Assembly (NCBI GenBank): GCA_937891215.1
Contig: CALAEU010000320.1
Location: 1 to 6,686 of the forward strand
Origin: an uncultured Clostridia bacterium
GTDB lineage: Bacteria; Bacillota_A; Clostridia; Oscillospirales; Acutalibacteraceae
DNA: 6,686 nt
Reading direction: 5' to 3'
Part shown: one piece after another, positions 1-6,081 of the stretch
Position numbering within the stretch: the first letter of the stretch is position 1
Layout of the letters: every line of letters begins with the position of its first letter
Program-made: the position numbers and the translations under genes
The notes under the pieces: generated by a model
The model's database searches: none
Told to the model about the DNA's origin: nothing
The model's input: the letters and a program-made list of their open reading frames with translations, nothing else

Positions 1-82
1 TGAACTATTTTTATTCACTTGTAATTATAATCAAGTCCGTAGGACTTCCGAAACTCAGCACTCAGCCTTCAGCACTCAGCAC
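1..82. repeat. Hairpin-plus-heptamer intergenic repeat, copy 1
   Basis: This is the first of two near-identical units; the other is at 134-216. It opens with TGAACTA, a T-run and TTATTCA, then a perfect 6-bp inverted repeat (AAGTCC 33-38, GGACTT 42-47, loop GTA). It ends in 7-base repeats with CAG at 56-58, 63-65, 70-72 and 77-79, exactly seven bases apart. It differs from copy 2 by one T in the T-run, changes at about 18-28, the hairpin loop (GTA against GCA) and one base in the heptamers. It touches the window edge, so it may extend further left. No coding potential is seen. Confidence 0.8.
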
Positions 83-128
83 TTTCCTGACCACTGACTT
101 ACTGGCAACTGACCACTGGCACAAATGA
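52..128. repeat. Imperfect heptanucleotide repeat array (left edge)
   Basis: From 52 the sequence can be cut into consecutive 7-mers: AACTCAG, CACTCAG, CCTTCAG, CACTCAG, CACTTTC, CTGACCA, CTGACTT, ACTGGCA, ACTGACC, ACTGGCA, CAAATGA. The first four are near-identical. The later ones drift to an ACTGGCA/ACTGACC type but keep the seven-base step. The array overlaps the end of repeat copy 1 and fills the spacer up to copy 2. No gene is visible in 1-195. Confidence 0.75.
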
Positions 129-133
129 TAGTA

Positions 134-220
134 TGAACTATTTTTTATTCAAGAATAATTTTAATCAAGTCCGCAGGACTTCCGAAACTCAGCACTCAGC
201 CTTCAGCATTCAGCACTCCA
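134..220. repeat. Hairpin-plus-heptamer intergenic repeat, copy 2
   Basis: This second copy of the 1-82 unit is offset by 133-134 bases. The hairpin arms are AAGTCC 167-172 and GGACTT 176-181 with loop GCA. The heptamers run AACTCAG 186-192, CACTCAG, CCTTCAG, CATTCAG, CACTCCA 214-220. The last part lies inside the acetyltransferase gene, whose stop codon (196-198) and final six codons fall in the heptamers. The hairpin lies just past that stop on the minus strand. It lacks a T-run directly after the stem, so I do not call it a terminator. Confidence 0.8.
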
Positions 221-726
221 TAAACAAATCTTCTTGTTGTTTTGAAAAACTCCTCAAACTCACTTCCACTAAGAAGTTCCGGGAAACTAAGAATTAAAAG
301 CGGTACACTTTCGCCATTATGATATGACGGTTGAGTGTAACTGTAAGAATTCACTTTGAAGCCGAGGTTTTCATAAAACTTTATTCGTTTTTTCTGCATT
401 TCGGTTTCGGGCGATTCTGCTTCTAAAATAATCGGTAATTTATATTGAGATTTCAACAATTCAAAAGTCTTTGAACCATATCCTTTAGAACGGATTTCTT
501 TATTTATTGCAATATGCTCAACGAATAAAAATTTATTGAAAACCCAGAACACAATCAAACCGACACTTTCGCCACCATCAGTAATTTCGCAGAAATTAAA
601 CTGAGATTTTAAAAAGCACTTTTTCTCGTCAGCTTCATCGCGTCTTTCTTCATAAGGGAAAGCATCAATAAGTCTTTTATAAACTTCAGAGAAATTTTCT
701 TCTGTTACCGGTTTTAAATTAATCAT
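196..726 (-). CDS. GNAT family N-acetyltransferase
   Basis: This is a 176-residue protein of the usual length for a single-domain Gcn5-related acetyltransferase, which moves the acetyl group of acetyl-CoA to an amine; the substrate is unknown. Motif A is clear: a beta strand around VEHIAI (69-74), followed by the acetyl-CoA pyrophosphate loop R79-S-K-G82-Y-G84 and a helix. A motif-B-like segment, RIKFYENLGFK, lies at 114-124. There is no signal peptide, so it should be cytoplasmic. It is the last gene of the minus-strand operon. Its ATG (724-726) overlaps the TGA of the lipoprotein gene (723-725) as ATGA, and with no clear ribosome binding site this suggests translational coupling. Oddly, the last six residues (VLNAEG) and the stop are encoded by the intergenic heptamer repeat, so the original C-terminus was probably different. 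Confidence 0.9.
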   Translation of the reverse strand: MINLKPVTEENFSEVYKRLIDAFPYEERRDEADEKKCFLKSQFNFCEITDGGESVGLIVFWVFNKFLFVEHIAINKEIRSKGYGSKTFELLKSQYKLPIILEAESPETEMQKKRIKFYENLGFKVNSYSYTQPSYHNGESVPLLILSFPELLSGSEFEEFFKTTRRFVYGVLNAEG

Positions 727-2096
727 ACCAAGTCACTTATTTCTTTAAAATTATTTCTTATTTCATCAGTTGTGCCTGTTGAAATATAGTAATCATATTC
801 TTTTGGTTTAAAACTTTCAAAAACATAATCTTTAACTACTGCAATATAAGAAGTAGGTCCTGCTTTTGACGGGTCTTTTTCAGTTGTTTCACCACGCCCA
901 AACACACCTGTTAAAAATGTGTCGTGAGTCGGCATATAAAGACCTATGCCGAAACTATCAGAAAATTCGCCACGATATGCTGACCACTGCTCAACTGAAG
1001 TGAAATTCGGGTAACCTTCATCCGGCCAGAAACCCAATTTATTGTTTGTTACAAGTTTATTTTCTTTTGAAAAAGGTTCTACACCATCGTAATAAACGAA
1101 AGTGTTAAGTGGTTCAATGCAATAGAATGCAGGTAATTCCTGTGTTCTTGATGTTGCAGGGTAACCAGAAAAATCTGTAAATCTGCATCTTACATGAACA
1201 TTTTTATTTTCTATAGTGTACCACGCTTCCATATAAGAAGGTGTAATATCTTCTTTTGCTTTTGCCCAGTCAAGCGGTCTGCATTTTACATAAATTTCAG
1301 TATCAGTTGCCTTTATGTCTACAATTTTACTGTGGTCGTTATATTGGTTACCACCTTGTACAGGGTTATAATTCCACTTATTTTCCATATATGTTGCAGG
1401 TTCATAAGGTGCTTCTACAGTTCCGTAATAAGATTGTTGAACAAGTCTTCCTGTGTCGTTACGGTTAATTAAATTAACTTTTTTATTTACTGCTCTTGTG
1501 TCATAACGCTCACTTGCATTTGAGTCAACTTTTATTTTACCATCAACTTTAACCGCTTCAACATCTGAGTTCAAATCTTCTAAATATGAAAGTGCTCCAC
1601 CCCAGAGTAAATCTACACCTAATTTATAGTTTTCTGTTTCAATGAAAACTTCCTGTTTCGGAACTTCTCGTAAAAATACTGTAAATCCCGAAATTTTTAC
1701 ATTCGCTTTTTGTGAATTCATTGGTTGACAAGTAAATTCTATTACCTTTTTTGCAGTCACTTTTTCCAATGCATTGTCTATAAAACTATAAAATTCAGTT
1801 TCTTCTTTACTTGGCTCTAAAAAGAAATCTTCTCTTATTTCTTCTTTGTCTACAATATAAACAATTGAGCATTTTAAATATGAATCTGACGCATATTTTA
1901 CACCGAAGTAATTGAATTTTTTCTCATAATTGTCAATTGATTTCACATCTTTAGCAGAAAGTTCATAAAAATCGTTATTTGTCAGACCTACTCTGCTCGT
2001 TATTGTAAAATCTGTGTCGTATTTATTGCCAAAACACCCTGCAAATGAAGAAATAACTGCAAAACACATTAAAATACTTACTATTCTTTTTGTCAT
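723..2096 (-). CDS. Lipoprotein with probable galactose-mutarotase-like beta-sandwich
   Basis: This surface lipoprotein of unknown function has 457 residues from the chosen ATG. The N-terminus has a basic start (MTKR), a hydrophobic stretch and a lipobox F-A-G-C with Cys21 as the probable lipidated residue, so the mature protein should be anchored on the outer face of the membrane. Residues about 30-145 look like a separate poorly conserved domain. From about 148 to the end the pattern (GGALSYLEDL 166-175, NLINRNDTGRLVQQSYYG 208-225, NPVQGG 244-249, then many aromatic beta strands) resembles carbohydrate-active proteins with a mutarotase-like fold. That assignment is recalled by motif style and is not proven. 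A GTG at 2103-2105 would add three residues. I prefer ATG 2094-2096 because AGGTGA (2102-2107) sits 5 bases upstream of it, while the GTG lies inside that motif. The gene sits between helD and the acetyltransferase and overlaps the latter by 4 bases. Confidence 0.85.
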   Translation of the reverse strand: MTKRIVSILMCFAVISSFAGCFGNKYDTDFTITSRVGLTNNDFYELSAKDVKSIDNYEKKFNYFGVKYASDSYLKCSIVYIVDKEEIREDFFLEPSKEETEFYSFIDNALEKVTAKKVIEFTCQPMNSQKANVKISGFTVFLREVPKQEVFIETENYKLGVDLLWGGALSYLEDLNSDVEAVKVDGKIKVDSNASERYDTRAVNKKVNLINRNDTGRLVQQSYYGTVEAPYEPATYMENKWNYNPVQGGNQYNDHSKIVDIKATDTEIYVKCRPLDWAKAKEDITPSYMEAWYTIENKNVHVRCRFTDFSGYPATSRTQELPAFYCIEPLNTFVYYDGVEPFSKENKLVTNNKLGFWPDEGYPNFTSVEQWSAYRGEFSDSFGIGLYMPTHDTFLTGVFGRGETTEKDPSKAGPTSYIAVVKDYVFESFKPKEYDYYISTGTTDEIRNNFKEISDLV

Positions 2097-2101
2097 AGAA
2101 T

Positions 2102-2107
2102 TCACCT
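2102..2107 (-). promoter_or_regulatory. Ribosome binding site deciding the lipoprotein start
   Basis: On the minus strand this reads AGGTGA, a good match to the anti-Shine-Dalgarno partner, 5 bases before ATG 2094-2096. It overlaps the end of the helD stop codon (TAG, 2106-2108), so ribosomes ending helD translation stop on top of the next start site. The upstream GTG (2103-2105) is part of this motif and is therefore a poor start. Confidence 0.7.
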
Positions 2108-4214
2108 ACATTTCTGAAATTGTCAATCTGTGTAACGCTCTTGTAACCGCCATATAAAGATATGGTTTATTATTTTCACCTGAAAATACTTTATTCTTAT
2201 TAAACACTATTACGCTGTCAAATTCAAGCCCTTTTGTTAAAACGAGTGGCATAATTATTGGTGCTTCGCTTAACACGCAGGATTTATTATCACAAAGACG
2301 AATTGTCGGAAATTCTTTTATCAGTTCTTTATGAAGTTCTCTTGCTTCTTCTATTGTCTTTGTAATAATTGCAACAGACGGACTTTTTTTGCTATATTCT
2401 TTTATAGTTTCTTTAAAGTCGCTTTCACCATTTTTATATTGCACCTCTTCGCCATTTCTTGTGAAAATGTCGTATTCCTTTTCTTGTGGCAAAAGAGTAA
2501 GTGCTAATTTATTTATTTCTTCTGTTGAACGGTAACTTCTGTTAAGATATAAAGAATTGGCATTATAAAGTTCTGAAAGTTTTTCTACACTCACTGAATT
2601 TATTTCTGGGTTAATTGCCTGATTTGTGTCAAGTAAAAGTGTGTACTTCGCTTTCGGGAACATTGTTAAAATAATTCTGTGTTGTAAAAGACTTAAATCC
2701 TGTGCTTCGTCAATTAAAATGTGTTTTACACCATTTAAAATCGCACTTTCGCCCATTACACATTTTGTGAACACTATACCTAATGCATCCGGGAAATCCA
2801 GAACTCTTTTTTCCAGATTTTCTTTTGTTAATTTTAAAACATCGTCATTTTTGCCTACTGTATTAACATAGCTTTCTAAAATATTAAAATATATTTTAAC
2901 AGGGTCTGCTAAAACACTTTCTCTTAAAGCTCTGCCGACATTATGTTTCAATTCTCTGCGTTTCATTTTATAGAGTTTACTTGTATCTTCATCTATTGAA
3001 GAGTCAAGGTCGATTGTTTCGTAAATTTCTTCTCTGTGTTCTATAAAATATTCGTCAATCACACCATTCACAAAACTTACAAGTCGTTCTGCTCTTGCAG
3101 ATGGTGCATTTTCACTGTCAGAAACATATCTGTCTAAAATATCATCTTTAGAAATAATTGTTTCGTTAAAAAGCGTAATATCTTTAAACTGTGGCAAATA
3201 ATTTTCTGCGTGAACCTTTAAGTAATCTATAAATTTTTCATCATATTTTAAAACTGCACTTTTCTTTCTTAATTCGTCCCCAATAATTAAACTGTTTGCT
3301 AAATCGTAGTAATCAAGAACAGAGTATTCAGGAAGTTCCGCTTTAAAAATATTGTAAAAACTTGAGTAGTTTATAGGCATTTCACCAAGTTCGGGAATAA
3401 TATCTGCTACATAACTTGAGAAAATATCGTTATTTGAAAACATAACAATTTCAGAAGAAATAAGTTCTTTTCTGTTTCTGTAAAGAAGATACGCAATTCT
3501 GTGGAAACCAACAGAAGTTTTACCACTACCCGCAGGGCCGTAAACTATTAAATTTTTACTGTCAGAATATCTTATAGCCTTATTCTGCTCACGCTGAATA
3601 GAATTAACAATAACTCTTAAATGCTCGTGAGTATTTTCGCCTAAAACATCTCTTAAAATATCGTCATCAATTTTAATGTCGCTATTTACAAAACCTTTTA
3701 ATTCACCATTCTGGAATTTATATTGCCTTTTAAGTGAGAGTTTACCCTCAATTACGCCTGATGGTGCATTGAAATACGCATCACTTGAATTAAAATCATC
3801 ATAAAAAAGTGAAGCGATAGGTGCACGCCAGTCGCAGACCAATGTATTATAAGTGTCGTGTTCCTGAAGTGTTTTAAGACCAATATAAATTTCTTGTTTT
3901 CTGCCTGTTCTGTTCGGTGTAAAATCCACCCTTGCAAAATATGGCGAATTTTTAAGTTTTTCATAAAATGAAATATCGTAGTGTGCGTTTTCTATTTCCT
4001 GCATCTGATTTTCCATTTCGTAATGGAGTTCAGTAAGTTCAATACCTGCATACATACCACCATTAGGATTATCTTCATTAAACTTTTCGCCCTGTGCCTT
4101 TACTCGTGCCTTATAAGTAACAATAAGGTCTTTAAGTCTTATTATTTCACTATTTAAAAAGCTTTTTACTTTTTCAAAATAAAGTTGTTCTTGTTGTTCT
4201 TCTTTTGAATACAT
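2106..4214 (-). CDS. helD: HelD-like superfamily 1 helicase, RNA polymerase recycling motor
   Basis: This 702-residue protein belongs to the UvrD-like superfamily 1 group and is close to HelD, which in Bacillus subtilis (774 residues) binds RNA polymerase and uses ATP to pull it off nucleic acid. Residues 1-95 form the charged helical arm typical of HelD, which enters the polymerase secondary channel. The HelD signature DWRAPIASLFYD is at 128-139. Next come a Q-type motif around 207-213, Walker A GPAGSGKTS 226-234 and a long helical insert at about 310-475. Walker B with DEAQD is at 502-506, motif IV LNRSYRS 557-563, motif V TKGLEFDSVIVF 660-671 and motif VI AVTRALHRL 689-697. All core motifs look intact. 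The start is supported by AAAGGA (4226-4231), 11 bases upstream, and a SigA promoter (4268-4296). It is the first gene of the operon. PcrA/UvrD is unlikely because of the HelD arm and the DWRAPI motif. Confidence 0.92.
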   Translation of the reverse strand: MYSKEEQQEQLYFEKVKSFLNSEIIRLKDLIVTYKARVKAQGEKFNEDNPNGGMYAGIELTELHYEMENQMQEIENAHYDISFYEKLKNSPYFARVDFTPNRTGRKQEIYIGLKTLQEHDTYNTLVCDWRAPIASLFYDDFNSSDAYFNAPSGVIEGKLSLKRQYKFQNGELKGFVNSDIKIDDDILRDVLGENTHEHLRVIVNSIQREQNKAIRYSDSKNLIVYGPAGSGKTSVGFHRIAYLLYRNRKELISSEIVMFSNNDIFSSYVADIIPELGEMPINYSSFYNIFKAELPEYSVLDYYDLANSLIIGDELRKKSAVLKYDEKFIDYLKVHAENYLPQFKDITLFNETIISKDDILDRYVSDSENAPSARAERLVSFVNGVIDEYFIEHREEIYETIDLDSSIDEDTSKLYKMKRRELKHNVGRALRESVLADPVKIYFNILESYVNTVGKNDDVLKLTKENLEKRVLDFPDALGIVFTKCVMGESAILNGVKHILIDEAQDLSLLQHRIILTMFPKAKYTLLLDTNQAINPEINSVSVEKLSELYNANSLYLNRSYRSTEEINKLALTLLPQEKEYDIFTRNGEEVQYKNGESDFKETIKEYSKKSPSVAIITKTIEEARELHKELIKEFPTIRLCDNKSCVLSEAPIIMPLVLTKGLEFDSVIVFNKNKVFSGENNKPYLYMAVTRALHRLTISEM

Positions 4215-4267
4215 TTAAAGAAATTTCCTTTCAAAATCTTTAAAAATAGAGTCTATACCAAAAACAA

Positions 4268-4296
4268 ATTATAACACAATTTATTTTCTGCTTCAA
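4268..4296 (-). promoter_or_regulatory. SigA promoter for the helD operon
   Basis: On the minus strand a -35 box TTGAAG (4291-4296) and a perfect -10 box TATAAT (4268-4273) are separated by exactly 17 bases. Transcription would start near 4261, giving a leader of about 45 bases before the helD ATG at 4214. The -35 box is one mismatch from TTGACA in its fifth base and another in its sixth. Confidence 0.8.
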
Positions 4297-4299
4297 GTG

Positions 4300-4327
4300 T
4301 TGACTTTAAAATATTGAAAGTTATAAT
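4300..4327 (+). promoter_or_regulatory. SigA promoter for the SGNH esterase gene
   Basis: A -35 box TTGACT (4300-4305) and a perfect -10 box TATAAT (4322-4327) are separated by 16 bases. Transcription should start near 4334, leaving a short leader with AAAGGA (4346-4351) 9 bases before the ATG at 4361. The -35 box lies 3 bases from that of the opposing promoter. Confidence 0.8.
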
Positions 4328-4360
4328 ATTCTTATAGTTTTTAATAAAGGATTTGAAATT

Positions 4361-5371
4361 ATGAAAATTTCTTATAACCACGAATCAATCCGTCTTACTG
4401 GCAGATGGGACACAGAGAATAAAGCATATGCTACTGCTACCGCAACTGGCAGTTACATTGAGTTCAGTTTCAAAGGTACTCTTGCTACTGCACTTTTTAA
4501 TTGTGACAACAACAAATACCCTTACCCTCACCTCTGGGTGCAGATAGACGATAGTGACTACACCGAAGCTATGGTAGATAACTACATAAAAATCCGTACT
4601 AAGGAAGATAAAGAGCATACAGTTAAAATTATTTTTAAAGGTACTGTTGAAGAATTCAGACGCTGGTACGCACCTCTTGAAAGCAAAATTTCATTTTGCG
4701 GTGTAATTACTGACACACCGGTAAAAATTAAAGAAGATACCAGAAAAACCATTGAATTTGTTGGGGACTCAATTACTGAAGGCGTTTTAACTGATGAAGA
4801 TTATTACGGTGAAAATGGCGAAAATAAATTTTCAATAGGTCAGTTTAACCGTGTTTATCAGGATGATGTTACTGCAACTTACGCGTGGCTTACTGCTGAG
4901 AAACTTAATTTAAGACCGATATTTATGGGCTACGGTGCAGTTGGCGTTACACATTCAGGTATGGGTGCGGTGCCAAAAGCAGATGAAGCGTACCCTTATA
5001 ATTTTGAGGGTTCCCCTGTCACTCACACAAGTTGTGATTATATAGTAATTAACCACGGTGCAAATGACCGTGGCGGTACTCCTGAAGATTATCTTAATAA
5101 TTACCAAAAACTTTTAGATGTTATTATTAAAATGAATCCTACTTCTAAAATAATCTCTCTTTCTGCTTTCTGTGGTGCATTTCACACCGAACTTGGTGAA
5201 TTTATTAAAGAATACAATAAAAAGAATAATACAGATATTTTCTATATAGATTCAAATGGTTGGGTACCCCCTGAGCCGCTTCATCCGAATCGTGAAGGAC
5301 ACAGAACGATTTCCAAAAATCTAACCAAAATATTGACTGAGCAATTCGGAGTGCGTAATTCAGAATTATAG
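4361..5371 (+). CDS. SGNH esterase with CE2-like two-domain layout
   Basis: This 336-residue hydrolase probably removes acetyl groups from a carbohydrate or similar ester. Residues 1-118 form a beta-rich N-terminal domain (RLTGRW 11-16, SYIEFSFKGT 31-40). This jelly-roll plus SGNH order is typical of carbohydrate esterase family 2. The SGNH core follows: block I GDSITEG 135-141 with nucleophile Ser137, a Gly-rich block II around 190-195, block III GAND 233-236 with Asn235, and block V EPLHPN 305-310 with His308. The usual Asp three residues before the His is Glu305 here, so the acid member is altered or dispensable; some CE2 enzymes work with a Ser-His pair. There is no signal peptide, unlike secreted CE2 enzymes, so the substrate is probably taken up first. 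AAAGGA (4346-4351) supports the ATG. About nine C-terminal residues (328-336) are encoded by repeat-like 7-mers. Confidence 0.87.
   Translation: MKISYNHESIRLTGRWDTENKAYATATATGSYIEFSFKGTLATALFNCDNNKYPYPHLWVQIDDSDYTEAMVDNYIKIRTKEDKEHTVKIIFKGTVEEFRRWYAPLESKISFCGVITDTPVKIKEDTRKTIEFVGDSITEGVLTDEDYYGENGENKFSIGQFNRVYQDDVTATYAWLTAEKLNLRPIFMGYGAVGVTHSGMGAVPKADEAYPYNFEGSPVTHTSCDYIVINHGANDRGGTPEDYLNNYQKLLDVIIKMNPTSKIISLSAFCGAFHTELGEFIKEYNKKNNTDIFYIDSNGWVPPEPLHPNREGHRTISKNLTKILTEQFGVRNSEL
5356..5370 (+). repeat. Left arm of a 15-bp inverted repeat flanking the intergenic region
   Basis: TAATTCAGAATTATA here is the reverse complement, with one mismatch, of 5546-5560. It lies in the last codons of the esterase gene and is part of a 7-step series (GCAATTC 5341-5347, GTAATTC 5355-5361, AGAATTA 5362-5368). 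Confidence 0.6.
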
Positions 5372-5390
5372 GGTCTGCGACATTTTTAAT

Positions 5391-5460
5391 ATTATAAAAA
5401 CAACTACATTCTCTCATTTAAGATTAAACCTAAAATGAAAGAATGTAGTCTTTTTATAAT
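5391..5460. terminator. Bidirectional intrinsic terminator between convergent genes
   Basis: A long imperfect inverted repeat has its left arm at 5391-5419 and right arm at 5433-5460. Its core is the perfect 10-bp pair ACTACATTCT/AGAATGTAGT. The core is extended inward by TCATTT/AAATGA and outward by ATTATAAAAA/TTTTTATAAT. On the plus strand the stem is followed by a T-run (5451-5455) and on the minus strand by another (opposite 5396-5400), so it can stop transcripts from both the esterase and the facing 5558-6061 gene. The loop is about 13 bases. Confidence 0.85.
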
Positions 5461-5461
5461 A

Positions 5462-5552
5462 CTAGCCAACTAGCCATACCAGCCACACTAGCAACTGACT
5501 CACTAACCACTGCTTCCTGCTTCCTATTTCCTGTTTCCTAATTCCTATAATT
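5462..5552. repeat. Imperfect heptanucleotide repeat array (middle)
   Basis: The sequence cuts into 7-mers: CTAGCCA, ACTAGCC, ATACCAG, CCACACT, AGCAACT, GACTCAC, TAACCAC, TGCTTCC, TGCTTCC, TATTTCC, TGTTTCC, TAATTCC. TTCC recurs at 5514, 5521, 5528, 5535 and 5542, exactly seven bases apart. The array changes type from CTAGCC-like to TTCC-like partway, as the left-edge array does. It has no coding potential and lies between the terminator and the stop of the next gene. Confidence 0.75.
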
Positions 5553-5560
5553 CCGAATTA
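5546..5560 (-). repeat. Right arm of the 15-bp inverted repeat
   Basis: TATAATTCCGAATTA pairs with 5356-5370 at 14 of 15 positions. Its last three bases are the stop codon (TAA on the minus strand) of the 5558-6061 gene, so this gene also ends at the repeat edge. Confidence 0.6.
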
Positions 5561-6061
5561 AACTTTTATTTTCTTCACCGCAACTCCTGCCATTGCAATT
5601 GCTAAAAATCCTGCAACGAGTTTGCCTATAATAACCGCTAAAATGTGCTCAGCGTTATAAGAAAGAGTAAACGCTAAATGGTCACCAAAAACAAATGCAC
5701 CTGAAACACAGAAAGCAAGGTTCATCACTCTGCCTTTTCTGTTCATTTTACCTGCATTTTCTATAGTAGCAATACTGTTTGCAAGTGTTGCTACAAAACC
5801 TAAAACAGAAGTTTCGTCAAGCCCTGTTTTTTCGCCTAATTTTTTAAATGGCTTATTTAAAAGTTTTGAAATCAGCTTTTTCAAACCTTTTTCTTCATCT
5901 TCCATTCCGTATTCTTTCTTTAATTCATTGAGTTCCGCCTGTGCATACGCCATTTCCTCAAGAATTTTCATTTCCTCAGCTTTACGTTTCGCTGCTTCCT
6001 GCATACGTTTTTGTTCTTCAATACGTTTCTGTTCTTGTTTTTGTTTTAACTTCTCTAACAT
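5558..6061 (-). CDS. Coiled-coil protein with EutH-like C-terminal membrane segment
   Basis: This 167-residue protein has two unlike halves. Residues 1-62 are highly charged (Lys, Glu, Gln, Arg) and helical, likely a coiled coil or single long helix. Residues 63-167 resemble the C-terminal end of the ethanolamine permease EutH: a KPFKKLGEKTGL lead-in (70-81), FVATLANSIAT (89-99), RKGRVMNLAF (108-117) and FVFGDHLAF (123-131). Two or three membrane segments follow at about 86-100, 113-131 and 139-162. EutH is about 360-410 residues with many membrane helices, so only the last quarter to third is present and transport by this piece alone is doubtful. The ATG is supported by AAAGG (6069-6073), 7 bases upstream. 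No promoter is visible between it and the upstream frame, 20 bases away, and no other eut gene is in the window. It could be a decayed eutH remnant fused to new sequence, or a small membrane protein with its own role. The EutH link is from recalled motifs. Confidence 0.75.
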   Translation of the reverse strand: MLEKLKQKQEQKRIEEQKRMQEAAKRKAEEMKILEEMAYAQAELNELKKEYGMEDEEKGLKKLISKLLNKPFKKLGEKTGLDETSVLGFVATLANSIATIENAGKMNRKGRVMNLAFCVSGAFVFGDHLAFTLSYNAEHILAVIIGKLVAGFLAIAMAGVAVKKIKV

Positions 6062-6081
6062 CTAATTGCCTTTCATAATTA

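Noticed and set aside
167..181. Intrinsic terminator for the minus-strand operon at the AAGTCC/GGACTT hairpin
   Set aside because: The stem is only 6 bp and is followed on the minus strand by GATTAAAATT rather than a T-run. A contribution to termination cannot be excluded but is not supported.
1..220. CRISPR array
   Set aside because: There are only two copies of the longer unit, the spacing is about 50 bases filled with further heptamers, and no cas genes are present.
1194..1472. Plus-strand open frames opposite the lipoprotein gene
   Set aside because: They lie antisense to a well-supported gene, have no ribosome binding site, and encode a Phe/Cys/Tyr-rich translation typical of a reversed reading frame.
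2103..2105. GTG as the start of the lipoprotein gene
   Set aside because: It lies inside the AGGTGA ribosome binding site that is ideally spaced for the ATG at 2094-2096.
2626..2871. Plus-strand open frame opposite helD
   Set aside because: The opposite strand there carries the conserved Walker B region of helD; this frame is a shadow.
4291..4320. Operator-like inverted repeat CTTCAA...TTGAAAG in the divergent promoter region
   Set aside because: The arms match only after allowing a one-base gap and coincide with the -35 box, so chance in AT-rich DNA is likely.
4385..4618. Minus-strand open frame opposite the esterase
   Set aside because: It is antisense to the conserved beta domain of the esterase, with no start signals.
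5205..5417. Minus-strand open frame across the esterase 3' end and the terminator
   Set aside because: It overlaps the catalytic block V of the esterase and half of the terminator stem, and has no ribosome binding site.
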